29,331 nucleotides of DNA from CAIZQW01 sp964459675 (lineage in GTDB: Bacteria; Verrucomicrobiota; Kiritimatiellia; RFP12; UBA1067), in contig CAYWNP010000018.1 in NCBI GenBank assembly GCA_964459675.1, forward strand, positions 1-29,331. The letters are read 5' to 3'. The position numbers and the translations under genes are program-made. Shown here in pieces: positions 7,751 to 15,631 of this stretch; positions within the stretch are counted from its first letter, which is position 1; each line of letters starts with the position of its first letter. Under the pieces are notes generated by a model that was not told the origin of the DNA, ran no database searches, and saw only the letters and a program-made list of their open reading frames with translations.

Positions 7751-9103
7751 TTAAGAAAAAGCAGGAAGAGAGGCCGCGGCAACGCACTGGCCGACTCGAC
7801 GTGCCTTTTCATCGGGCATCATCAGTTTGACCGTACCAACAAGTTCCGGGGCGACTTCAGCCAGCGTCTCGCGTGCGGTCTCCACAATGATCTCTCCGCC
7901 CTTGCCGCTGGTGACACGGCCTAAGAGCAAAATCGTATCGTAATCATAGAAGAGACGGTACCACGGCATCGCCCAGCCCAGGTAGACACCGATCGTCGTA
8001 TAGATTTCTTTAGCCTTAGGATCATCCTTGGCCATCGCCTCTTGAACAACTTTCAAACGTTCGGGCAAAGGCATCTCAGATGGGAAGGCAAAGCCGACTT
8101 TTAATGCGAGATGATTAACTGCCTGCTGTGAAAAGTACATGGCTCCGACACCCACGTCTTTCGACCATTCATCTTGTGCTGCTTGCGGATTAAAATCCAC
8201 GGGTGCAAAGGCCAATTCACTCAGACGTCCTGTTAAATGCCCTTGCCGATCAATAAAGCCAACCGCCTCGCTGGAGCCCATGGCAATACCGAGAATCGCC
8301 TGGGTCCCCAAAGACAGGGCACCGGCCAACGCAGTCACATCGCCATCGTTTGCGACCTCCACAGGTACATTCCACGCCTCTTGGACACGTTTAAAGAGCC
8401 GTTGGGCCAACGCGCGGTCGGACCCCTTGATCCCACGAATCAATGAGGCAACTTTGATCTGGTTGTCCACGATGATCCCTGCTGAACTACCACCGATAGC
8501 ATCCACGTGCGGAAGCGTGGCCGCAGCACGCTTGAGTCCCTCTTGAAGCATATTGAAATGGTAGTTAGGATCCGTCGCGGTGACGGGCACCCAGGGGAAC
8601 TCCTCCGCGAAAACGGTCTCGCCCTCTTTCACTGCTGAGATCTTGAAGTCGCTTGCACCTAAGTCGAACCCGAGACGACAGCCCTTCAGATGTCCCCCTA
8701 AGGTTTGCGCATGTACCTCCGCCTTGGGGAGCGTGTCAGCGGGTGTCGCGAAAATCTTCAGGGGCTTGTTATACGCGGTCTCCATCATTTCACAGTCAAA
8801 GGCGCGAACACCAGACGTGGCATAAGTGGACTGAAGAAAGGCAACCAGACCCTCTGGGCCTGCGACATGCACCTCATAGCCGCCACTGGCCCAGAGCATA
8901 AACTTCACCACGCGTTCACAAAAGCGAAAGGCCTCTTGACTCAAAGGGGAGGCAAAGGAGAGGGCAAACGTATCGCACGCGCCTCCATCTCTCACGCAGG
9001 CGATCTGCACCGTCTCCTGCTGTGCAGCCAGGGCCGCCTCCTTCTTGAAATTCAGATAACACGCATACAGCGGATTAAACTCTTTGTCTATTATTGTTTT
9101 CAA
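7751..9103 (-). CDS. ROK-family sugar kinase-like protein with N-terminal extension (probable amino-sugar kinase)
   Basis: Residues about 143-450 are ROK/actin-like ATPase: phosphate-1 loop LGFDLGASDFK (144-154), 'AIGGSSAGIIVDN', catalytic-type 'VANDGDVTALAGA' and the glycine-rich 'GIAMGSSEAVGFID'. The first 140 residues are an extension not normal for ROK proteins. The ROK zinc motif (HxxGxxxCxCGxxGCxE) is absent: the region after 'LTGRLSELAF' has no cysteines. The start is a TTG at 9103 that overlaps the nagA stop (TTGA, 9103-9100), with GAAGGAG about 11 nt upstream, so translation is probably coupled to nagA. Lying between nagA and nagB, it most likely phosphorylates GlcNAc or a similar sugar; a regulatory or non-kinase role is possible. 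Confidence 0.75.
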   Translation of the reverse strand: MKTIIDKEFNPLYACYLNFKKEAALAAQQETVQIACVRDGGACDTFALSFASPLSQEAFRFCERVVKFMLWASGGYEVHVAGPEGLVAFLQSTYATSGVRAFDCEMMETAYNKPLKIFATPADTLPKAEVHAQTLGGHLKGCRLGFDLGASDFKISAVKEGETVFAEEFPWVPVTATDPNYHFNMLQEGLKRAAATLPHVDAIGGSSAGIIVDNQIKVASLIRGIKGSDRALAQRLFKRVQEAWNVPVEVANDGDVTALAGALSLGTQAILGIAMGSSEAVGFIDRQGHLTGRLSELAFAPVDFNPQAAQDEWSKDVGVGAMYFSQQAVNHLALKVGFAFPSEMPLPERLKVVQEAMAKDDPKAKEIYTTIGVYLGWAMPWYRLFYDYDTILLLGRVTSGKGGEIIVETARETLAEVAPELVGTVKLMMPDEKARRVGQCVAAASLPAFS

Positions 9104-10251
9104 AGCCTCTTTTCTCCTTCAACAAAGACTGTTTTCACATCAAATGTTTTGACATCCAACACCGTCAAATCTGCAACATACCCAGCCTCGATGCGTCCGT
9201 AACGGTTTCCAATACCCAATTCCACAGCCTGATTGTAGGAAGTGGTCTGGATTAGGTCACACAGCGGACGCTTCGTAATCTCAAAAACATTCTTTAAGGC
9301 ATGATTCATCCGGAGCATTGAACCCGCAAGTGCCCCGTTCGAAGCCAAACGCGCCTCGCCATTCTTGACGACAACCTCCAGACCGCCAATCGAGGAGGGT
9401 CCGTCGGGCAGATGGCTGGCGCGCATGGAGTCCGTGATCAATAGAATCGCGTCAACGGGCTTCTTCTCAAAGACCAAGGCGATCATCTCTGGGCAGAGAT
9501 GGACCTTGTCACAAATCATTTCGATCCGGACATCTGGCAAGAGAAGTCCTGCACCGACCATCCCGATGTCACGATGGTGGAGCGGGGACATCTGATTGCA
9601 AAAGTGCGTCAAATGCTTCAGCCCCTTCTGGTAACCGGCAGCGAATTGAACGTAGGTTGCTTTAGAGTGCCCGCAGGAGGGTATAATCCCCTGCTCTAGC
9701 AATTGCGCGGCAAAGGGCTCTCCCGTCTCCATCTCCACAGCATACGAAACATGCGTCACCCGCGAGATCGCATTCAGGCGTTTGACCTCTTCAATATCAG
9801 GAGAGCGTACATATGCCGGATTCTGAGCGCCCAAACAAGAACAGTTGAGGTAGGGTCCCTCCAAGTGGACACCACACACCTTGCAATAACGGTTATCGTA
9901 TTTCTCGACAGTGCGCAACGAGGCAGCAAGATGCGCTTCAGAAAGCGTCAGAGTTGTCGGACAGAATTGCGTACAACCCTCAGCCAGCTTGGCCTGCGCA
10001 ATTTTTTCGATGGCACCTGGCTCATCCGTATCGGTCACATCATACCCTAACGCCCCATGCGTATGGATATCAATAAACCCAGGAACAACATAAGCACCCT
10101 GAGCATCATAGACCCAGTCGGACGAAGCAGAGTCTGTCATGCCATGATGAACAGCGAAGATTTTATTATCTCGGATTTCTATGGTAGCATTCGCTTGTTC
10201 GAACCCGGGCGAAACCACTGTAGCATTAATGATCAGTCCTGTTTTCGTCAT
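9100..10251 (-). CDS. nagA: N-acetylglucosamine-6-phosphate deacetylase
   Basis: The 383-residue product removes the acetyl group from GlcNAc-6-phosphate to feed NagB. Amidohydrolase-superfamily landmarks are in order: VPGFIDIHTHG (metal-binding HxH strand), HLEGPYL (metal-binding Glu), SCGHSKA (His), 'HLTHFCNQMSPLHHRDIG' (His and substrate contacts) and LLITDSM (catalytic Asp). Full family length. The ATG at 10251 has a strong AAGGAG site at 5 nt. It is the first gene of nagA-ROK-nagB and overlaps the ROK start by 4 nt. A REP-like hairpin pair lies only about 2 nt upstream of the ribosome site, which could affect mRNA stability or translation. Confidence 0.95.
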   Translation of the reverse strand: MTKTGLIINATVVSPGFEQANATIEIRDNKIFAVHHGMTDSASSDWVYDAQGAYVVPGFIDIHTHGALGYDVTDTDEPGAIEKIAQAKLAEGCTQFCPTTLTLSEAHLAASLRTVEKYDNRYCKVCGVHLEGPYLNCSCLGAQNPAYVRSPDIEEVKRLNAISRVTHVSYAVEMETGEPFAAQLLEQGIIPSCGHSKATYVQFAAGYQKGLKHLTHFCNQMSPLHHRDIGMVGAGLLLPDVRIEMICDKVHLCPEMIALVFEKKPVDAILLITDSMRASHLPDGPSSIGGLEVVVKNGEARLASNGALAGSMLRMNHALKNVFEITKRPLCDLIQTTSYNQAVELGIGNRYGRIEAGYVADLTVLDVKTFDVKTVFVEGEKRL

Positions 10252-10264
10252 TCAGTCTCCTTAA

Positions 10265-10322
10265 GGTGGGGCAGACATTCCTGTCTGCCCTCTCAATCGC
10301 AGACAGGAATGTCTGCGCCACC
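10265..10322. repeat. REP-like inverted pair upstream of nagA (GCAGACA-TTCC-TGTCTGC hairpins)
   Basis: 10265-10288 and 10299-10322 are reverse complements over 24 bp with one mismatch, separated by 10 nt. Each arm is also self-complementary (GCAGACA-TTCC-TGTCTGC and GCAGACA-GGAA-TGTCTGC). The pair sits between the HEAT-DUF1080 gene and the nagA ribosome site. A transcript crossing it could fold either as one long hairpin or as two short ones. Confidence 0.85.
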
Positions 10323-10355
10323 TTGGTCTGCGCCACCTTGGTCTGCGCCACCTTG
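10311..10355. repeat. Three exact tandem copies of a 15-bp unit
   Basis: GTCTGCGCCACCTTG is repeated exactly at 10311-10325, 10326-10340 and 10341-10355. The first unit overlaps the right arm of the REP-like pair, so the array looks like tandem amplification of a half-element. It ends one base before the stop codon of the DUF1080 gene. Confidence 0.95.
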
Positions 10356-10356
10356 C

Positions 10357-13281
10357 CTATAATTCGCGAATAAAGATATTCTTGAACTCAATCGGATCGC
10401 CATGACACTGCAATTCGATCTGTTCCTTCGGGAAGATGGGACTCTTGCGATCCCAGAAGTTTTCGAGAATCACATTATCCACTACACGCTTTCCGTTCAG
10501 ATAGACATCCACCTTCTCGCCAATCATCCGAATATAAAAACGATTCCATTCACCGATTTGATTGTCGGCGATCAGGGTTGCCTTACTTGGATTAATCTTA
10601 TTGTTGTACAAGCCACCCGAGCCGATTTTCCATTGGTTGTGGGCATCCCAAATCTGCACTTGTGGGGAACCCCGCAGATAAAGTCCGCTGTCACCCTTCT
10701 TGGTCAGCAAGCGCCAATCGCACCACATTTCAAAATCAGCATAATCCTTGGCTGTCCCCAAGCTGAAGCCCTTCCCATCAAAGCAGAGGACTCCGTCCTT
10801 GACAGTCCAATGAAGCTTGGCATCCTCATCAGCAATCGTTTGCATCTCCGCCCGTTTTTCAGGTGCTGCGGCTGCCCGCTTGATGGGACTATCAAATCCG
10901 TCCTTCTTGGTCACGCCTTTCCAATGGGTCAGATCCTTGCCATTAAAAAGTTGCGTCCAACCAGGAGGCGGTGTATTCTCAGAACGCACAATCGGTTTAA
11001 CCCGAATATTACGATACCAAAGCTTGTCCCCATGGCCACAAAGGCTAATGTACCCCATTGTCCGATTAAGGCCCGGATGTTTGATTTTACTGACCTTATT
11101 ACTTTCTGCAGCTTCATCCAGATCAGCATCGACAATCACGATTCCATTGACCGTTACCTTGATGTGACGGCCATCGATGACGATCTCCTCTGTATTCCAC
11201 TCACCAACGGGTTTTTGAGAACCTCGTTTTGCAGGAACAATTTTATAGACAGAACCATGATACTGGCCTGGCAAAAGATTCGCATATTTTGGGGCTGTAT
11301 CATCCAACACTTGAATTTCAAAGCCATGATAAGCGGCATCGACATCCTTCGGTGTCCGAACGCCAATACCATTATTCGCGCCAGGCGTCAGCTTGAATTC
11401 AAAGCGGAAGATAAAATCACCATATTCCTCGGCGGTATAGATATCTCCCTTTCCACCAGCGGCAGGATTTACAAATATTTCCTTAGACTCATTAATTGTG
11501 TAGGTCGTCTTATTGCCAACCCATGCATCCAGATTCGTCCCATCGAAAAGGACCGTAAATCCATCTTCATCTACTTTGGGCGTGGGCGCTTGCACATCGG
11601 TTTTCTCAGCAGGCTTAGCTTCTTTTTTGTCGTCTTTTGCCAGAATCTTGGGCTCGTGTTTGTTCTTCTTCTCTTTAGCTTTAGGCTCTTGCTTGTTGCT
11701 GGCGTCGATCATCTTCTTAAAATCACGCAGATCGTCAGAGGACATCTTTCCTGTGGCATCAAGTGAGTTATACGCCTTCATGAGATCAGCACTGCTAACC
11801 TGGGTAGACTGCAACTGTTGGCGAACGCTTCGCAGAAGAAAGGCGTCCGTCGGTTTTTGCGCTAGAGCCTCCATGAGCACAGCAGCTGCTAAACCATCGC
11901 GCCACGTCGACAAGGCCCTTACCGCATTCTTGTTTGTCGCAGCCAGAGAGGCAACATACGTCAAGAGGGATGCTGTTCCTGTGCGACCTGCCGCATCCAA
12001 GAGCGTCTCGGAGGGATTTCCCCCTTCAGTCTTCAAAACCTGAAGCAGGCGTTCACCATAGCATTCATTCCCTGGTAGACGTGCAGCCAGTGAATACGCC
12101 TGAACTGCTTCACTCTGTAAGTTACCCTTCTGCGCACTTAACGCACACAGTAACTTCTCCTGCTCGTTCACGCCAGCATGCTGACGGAGATAACGAAACG
12201 CAGCCGTTGCCAGCTTTACATCTGCAGCTGGATCCGTGACAACCTCCATCGATGCTTTCACAAGAGAGTCTGCGGTCGGATAAGATGCAAGCGTTTCAAG
12301 GATAAGTTGTTTGGCGAGGGACTGCTGTTGATTATAGACTGAGCTTAAGGCTGGCACCACCTGGGGTGCGGGAAGCGTTGAGAGAACAGCCGAATAGGTT
12401 TTGTAGCTCGCCTCATTTACCTTTGCCAAGGCAGTCGGCAATGCCTTCTGGAGGTTCTGTGAATCAACTTTGGCGACCAGTTCCAACGCCGTGGTTGCAA
12501 CGTCCGTATCCGTATGGCCACAGAACTCTAACAGCATTTTTTTAGCTTCTTTACCCTTCTGTAGGCACATGGAACGAAGCAACAAAATAACAATCTGTGG
12601 TTCATCAGAGGTCCGGGCGAAACCGTACCACTTTTCAAGTGCTTCAGGCGAAAGATTTTTATCGATTTTAGTGATTGCAAAAGCCTGATACGCCAGATCG
12701 CCTTTTGTCTGCACTGCAGTCAAAAGCAACTTAAAGGCCTCACCCTCATCCGCCTTTACAAGGGCTTCCTTAAGTTCCAACATCTTGGTCTTTTGGAAGC
12801 GAAGCGTCTCCAGATCATAGACACCCGCAATCGACTGACGGGTCATATTCGCCGACGTGGCGATATTGACATCCTTCGACTCGCAGAGTTCCTTGAGGCC
12901 CAGTAAGGAACGTTGCGTTCCGATCCACCGCAATTGCTCAACAAAGAACAACTGCTGCACAGGACTAGAACTCTCCTTTGCATAACGCAGGTAGAGTGCT
13001 TCCAGGGCAGCATGGTGTTTTGCTGGGCCCCCTGACCGGGTAACAACCTGTCCCAGCATAAAAAGCTTGGTCCGCACAAGGGCATCTTCGAGGCCATTTG
13101 CTGCGACCTGTTTACACAAGGATTCAACCGCCGAAAGCCCCTCTGAATCCAGTAAGGGCGAGACCTTTTCAACGGTTGCCTCAGCTTGGGTAGTCTTCCC
13201 GAACTGGACACCTGTTGTCTGCGCACGATTCGGTAGTGAACAGAGAACGATGAAACTCAACATTAAAATGATTTTTTTCAT
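10357..13281 (-). CDS. Exported HEAT-like repeat protein with two C-terminal DUF1080 (3-keto-disaccharide hydrolase) domains
   Basis: The 974-residue product has a Sec signal (MKKIILMLSFIVLCSLPNRAQ). About 500 residues of helical HEAT-like repeats follow, with recurring 'SVESLC', 'ALEALYLRYA' and 'LEFCGHTDTDVATTALELVAK' units, then a Lys/Glu-rich linker (about 525-572). Two DUF1080 domains begin at GFTVLFDGTNLDAW (574) and GWTQLFNGKDLTHW (774). DUF1080 is a concanavalin-like fold known to act on 3-keto glycosides, either hydrolysing them or eliminating the aglycone. Two copies on one HEAT scaffold suggest a multi-substrate or processive design. The start at 13281 was chosen because the upstream in-frame extension lacks a signal peptide and overlaps the previous gene's end. 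It follows the Tat oxidoreductase by 19 bp and is clearly co-transcribed with it. Confidence 0.85.
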   Translation of the reverse strand: MKKIILMLSFIVLCSLPNRAQTTGVQFGKTTQAEATVEKVSPLLDSEGLSAVESLCKQVAANGLEDALVRTKLFMLGQVVTRSGGPAKHHAALEALYLRYAKESSSPVQQLFFVEQLRWIGTQRSLLGLKELCESKDVNIATSANMTRQSIAGVYDLETLRFQKTKMLELKEALVKADEGEAFKLLLTAVQTKGDLAYQAFAITKIDKNLSPEALEKWYGFARTSDEPQIVILLLRSMCLQKGKEAKKMLLEFCGHTDTDVATTALELVAKVDSQNLQKALPTALAKVNEASYKTYSAVLSTLPAPQVVPALSSVYNQQQSLAKQLILETLASYPTADSLVKASMEVVTDPAADVKLATAAFRYLRQHAGVNEQEKLLCALSAQKGNLQSEAVQAYSLAARLPGNECYGERLLQVLKTEGGNPSETLLDAAGRTGTASLLTYVASLAATNKNAVRALSTWRDGLAAAVLMEALAQKPTDAFLLRSVRQQLQSTQVSSADLMKAYNSLDATGKMSSDDLRDFKKMIDASNKQEPKAKEKKNKHEPKILAKDDKKEAKPAEKTDVQAPTPKVDEDGFTVLFDGTNLDAWVGNKTTYTINESKEIFVNPAAGGKGDIYTAEEYGDFIFRFEFKLTPGANNGIGVRTPKDVDAAYHGFEIQVLDDTAPKYANLLPGQYHGSVYKIVPAKRGSQKPVGEWNTEEIVIDGRHIKVTVNGIVIVDADLDEAAESNKVSKIKHPGLNRTMGYISLCGHGDKLWYRNIRVKPIVRSENTPPPGWTQLFNGKDLTHWKGVTKKDGFDSPIKRAAAAPEKRAEMQTIADEDAKLHWTVKDGVLCFDGKGFSLGTAKDYADFEMWCDWRLLTKKGDSGLYLRGSPQVQIWDAHNQWKIGSGGLYNNKINPSKATLIADNQIGEWNRFYIRMIGEKVDVYLNGKRVVDNVILENFWDRKSPIFPKEQIELQCHGDPIEFKNIFIREL

Positions 13282-13300
13282 AATACGTTTTCTCTCTTTC

Positions 13301-14569
13301 TTAGATCGTCCAAGGTGACCGTTGTGGTTGCTCAATAAAGCGATTGATCAACGGATCATTCGGACAGACGAACTTCACAGGATCAAAGTCATACCCGCGA
13401 TTGGCACGCAGGCCCACCAAGGCCAAGTTGATCAGTGTGCAAGAGCGGAAGGCATTGTCCTCATTCAACGGGAAGGGTATCCGTGTTTTCATGGAGTGCA
13501 GGAAGCTCGAATTCATCGCGTCCGGATCAGGTAATCCTGCCAGGATTTTGTCCAAATCCTTGATATCTGACTTCATTTTCGGAAAGAGCTTTCCGTTGGG
13601 TCCACTGATAAAGGGTTCATTCTTCAGGGAGCCATCGCCGTCCAAAACAATTTCCGTACCGTCTGCATACTTCATGGTGATACGACGGAAACTTCCGACG
13701 ACCTCGGGATGTTGTGGAGGTGCATCAACTTCGACACGAATCGGACTCTCCTCATCCTTACCCAAGATATATTGGACTGGGTCGAGATAGTGTTGGCCCA
13801 TATCGCCGAGTCCGCCACCGTCATAATCCCAATAACCGCGGAAATTCTCATGCACGCGATGGGGATGATAGGGTTTATACGGTGCGGGTCCCAGCCACAT
13901 ATTGTAATCCAGATGTTCGGGAACTGGCTGGGGTGCAACATTCACAAGACCCGTCCAGCCAAATTTAAGCGCAAAGCCTTGTCCTTCTCCAATAATCGCA
14001 CGAAGGGGTCCGCCCAGCAGATTATGCTGCACGACCTTCCGGATAGGCTTCACTTCGGTCCCAAAGCCATAAAAGTTGCCATACATGCGGAACCAGGTAT
14101 TAACACGGAACATCCGTCCATTTGACTTCACCGCATCAATAACCTTCTTGCCCTCGCCAATCGTACGGGTCATGGGTTTCTCGCACCAAACATCCTTACC
14201 CGCCTGCGCGGCATAGACAGAGATTGGGCCATGCCAATGGGGAGGTGTGCAGATATGGACGACATCCACATCCTTGCGCTCCAAAACCTCTCGGAAGTCA
14301 CGATAGCCGACCACTTTGCCCTTAGCCTCCTGACTGCCGAGCTTGACCCCCTCCTCCATGTGGAGACGATCCGGATCGCAGACTGCGACCAGGCGCGTCT
14401 CCTTCTGGCGAAGATGCATTGACGACTTAGCAATGCTACCAAAACCGATCAAGGCACGTGTGAGTTGATTACTCGGTGCTGTCTCCGAACGCAAAATATG
14501 CGCTGGCACAATGGTAAAGGTGGCTGCGCCACCCATGGTCTTTAGAAACGCTCTTCTATTATTCATCAT
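13301..14569 (-). CDS. Tat-exported Gfo/Idh/MocA-family oxidoreductase
   Basis: The 422-residue product opens with a twin-arginine signal (NNRRAFLKT, then a hydrophobic stretch to about residue 28). This implies export of the folded enzyme with its NAD(P) already bound, as in glucose-fructose oxidoreductase. A Rossmann nucleotide loop (ALIGFGSIAKS), 'VDVVHICTPPHWH', the catalytic-lysine motif WCEKPMTRT and 'GGGLGDMGQHYLDPVQY' confirm the family. The likely job is C3 oxidation of a sugar or glycoside in the periplasm; the actual substrate is unknown. ATGATG at 14569/14566 follows AAAGGGGG; either ATG is possible. It lies 24 bp after the TIM-barrel gene and 19 bp before the DUF1080 gene, so all three form one transcript. 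Confidence 0.9.
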   Translation of the reverse strand: MMNNRRAFLKTMGGAATFTIVPAHILRSETAPSNQLTRALIGFGSIAKSSMHLRQKETRLVAVCDPDRLHMEEGVKLGSQEAKGKVVGYRDFREVLERKDVDVVHICTPPHWHGPISVYAAQAGKDVWCEKPMTRTIGEGKKVIDAVKSNGRMFRVNTWFRMYGNFYGFGTEVKPIRKVVQHNLLGGPLRAIIGEGQGFALKFGWTGLVNVAPQPVPEHLDYNMWLGPAPYKPYHPHRVHENFRGYWDYDGGGLGDMGQHYLDPVQYILGKDEESPIRVEVDAPPQHPEVVGSFRRITMKYADGTEIVLDGDGSLKNEPFISGPNGKLFPKMKSDIKDLDKILAGLPDPDAMNSSFLHSMKTRIPFPLNEDNAFRSCTLINLALVGLRANRGYDFDPVKFVCPNDPLINRFIEQPQRSPWTI

Positions 14570-14593
14570 ATTCCCCCTTTATAACTTCAAATC

Positions 14594-15412
14594 TTAATAC
14601 GAAGACAGGCGACGGACCGCCTGAGCAATGTCCTTCACCCGTTGAGTTCCGGCTTCGCGCTCGATGGCGAGCGTCCCTGTGAAACCAAGCTCACGCAGTG
14701 CATTCAAGAACGCAAAGACATTCACTTCGCCATCGCCCCACGGCACTTCCGCACCCCAGGTGCCATTGACTTTCGTGCGGAGGGCATCCTTCGCATGGAC
14801 ATGGCGAATCCAAGGCGCCAAAATCTTGAGCGCCTCGATCGGCTCATCCTTGTTATAGAGAATCATATTCGCAGGGTCAAAGTTGAGCATCACGTTCGGA
14901 TGGTTCAGCGTCACCAAGAAGTGCTTCAGATCTTCAGCGGATTCTTGTCCCGTCTCCATCAGCAAAGTCACGCCAGCAGCTTTCGCGGCATCGCCCAGAA
15001 AGCGCACACGGTCATAGAACTTTTTAGCATACATAGCATCCGTGTGATCCAGGAAGCCAACGTGTAGCGAAATGAAAGGCACCTTAAGCTCCGCAGTAAG
15101 GGCGCAGGCCTTGACAAAGGCCGCTGAGGCCATGGGCCACTTGTCATCGGGTGCAATACCGCCTGTCACCTTGATAGCCTCGAGCGAGCTATAATCCTCA
15201 TAATCAAAATGGAGCATCGTCGAGGAGATGATCCAGTTCTGGCGTTTAACAGCCTCCATATAGGCTTTACCATCAGCTCCCAATGCAGGGGCTAAGGCCA
15301 AATGAATATGATCCACATTCATCGCCGTCATGAGCGAAGCAATCTCCTCCACGCCCTTCTGAAAAGACCAACTACAAACGCCAATTGAACACTTGCCTGA
15401 GTTCATTATCAT
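14594..15412 (-). CDS. Sugar phosphate isomerase/epimerase-like TIM-barrel enzyme (AP endonuclease family 2 fold)
   Basis: The 272-residue product lacks a signal peptide and has the xylose-isomerase-like barrel pattern: 'CSIGVCSWSFQKGVEEIASLM', 'VPFISLHVGFLD', 'GVTLLMETGQE' (metal-binding Glu), 'NVMLNFDPANMILYN' (Asp) and 'WIRHVHAKDALR' (HxH), ending with 'GTLAIEREAG' (Glu). These carboxylates and histidines form the divalent-metal site of this fold. Members act as isomerases, epimerases, keto-sugar lyases or hydratases. Beside Gfo/Idh and DUF1080 genes the best guess is hydration or isomerisation of a keto-sugar intermediate in the cytoplasm. AAAGGT precedes the ATG at 15412. A 219-bp repeat-bearing gap separates it from the second oxidoreductase upstream. 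Confidence 0.85.
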   Translation of the reverse strand: MIMNSGKCSIGVCSWSFQKGVEEIASLMTAMNVDHIHLALAPALGADGKAYMEAVKRQNWIISSTMLHFDYEDYSSLEAIKVTGGIAPDDKWPMASAAFVKACALTAELKVPFISLHVGFLDHTDAMYAKKFYDRVRFLGDAAKAAGVTLLMETGQESAEDLKHFLVTLNHPNVMLNFDPANMILYNKDEPIEALKILAPWIRHVHAKDALRTKVNGTWGAEVPWGDGEVNVFAFLNALRELGFTGTLAIEREAGTQRVKDIAQAVRRLSSY

Positions 15413-15567
15413 TAGTTACCTTTCTTGTCTAAAATTTCGCTTCATTGCCTTATTGCGTGATTGCCTTATTACCGCTTCGCTTTCGGCATTCGCCGAATGG
15501 TTTCCGCTTCGCTCCAACGAGCCTTATTTTTTAAATTCGTGTGGTTCGTGTCATTCGGATGCTAAAA

Positions 15568-15624
15568 CTGCCGACTGCCACCCTGGCCTCCGTAGCCGTA
15601 TCCGCGAAGGAGGCTGCCGACTGC
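15568..15624. repeat. Small palindromic element, copy B, between 11-bp direct repeats
   Basis: CTGCCGACTGC occurs at 15568-15578 and 15614-15624. The 35 bp between them contain CTCCGTAGCCGTATCCGCGA, matching the family core seen at 2338, 18511 and 18606. The host looks like a CTGCCGACTGC tandem, so the flanks may predate insertion. The rest of the 15413-15631 gap contains short low-information repeats (CTTATT..., TTCGTGT..GTTCGTGT) and no gene. Confidence 0.7.
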
Positions 15625-15631
15625 TACTGAC

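Noticed and set aside
10265..10322. Rho-independent terminator upstream of nagA
   Set aside because: The hairpin has no following T-run on the minus strand and sits 2 nt from the nagA ribosome site, which fits a REP-like pair better.
10402..11766. Long plus-strand reading frame opposite the DUF1080 gene
   Set aside because: It is the antisense shadow of a clearly recognisable protein and has no family features of its own.
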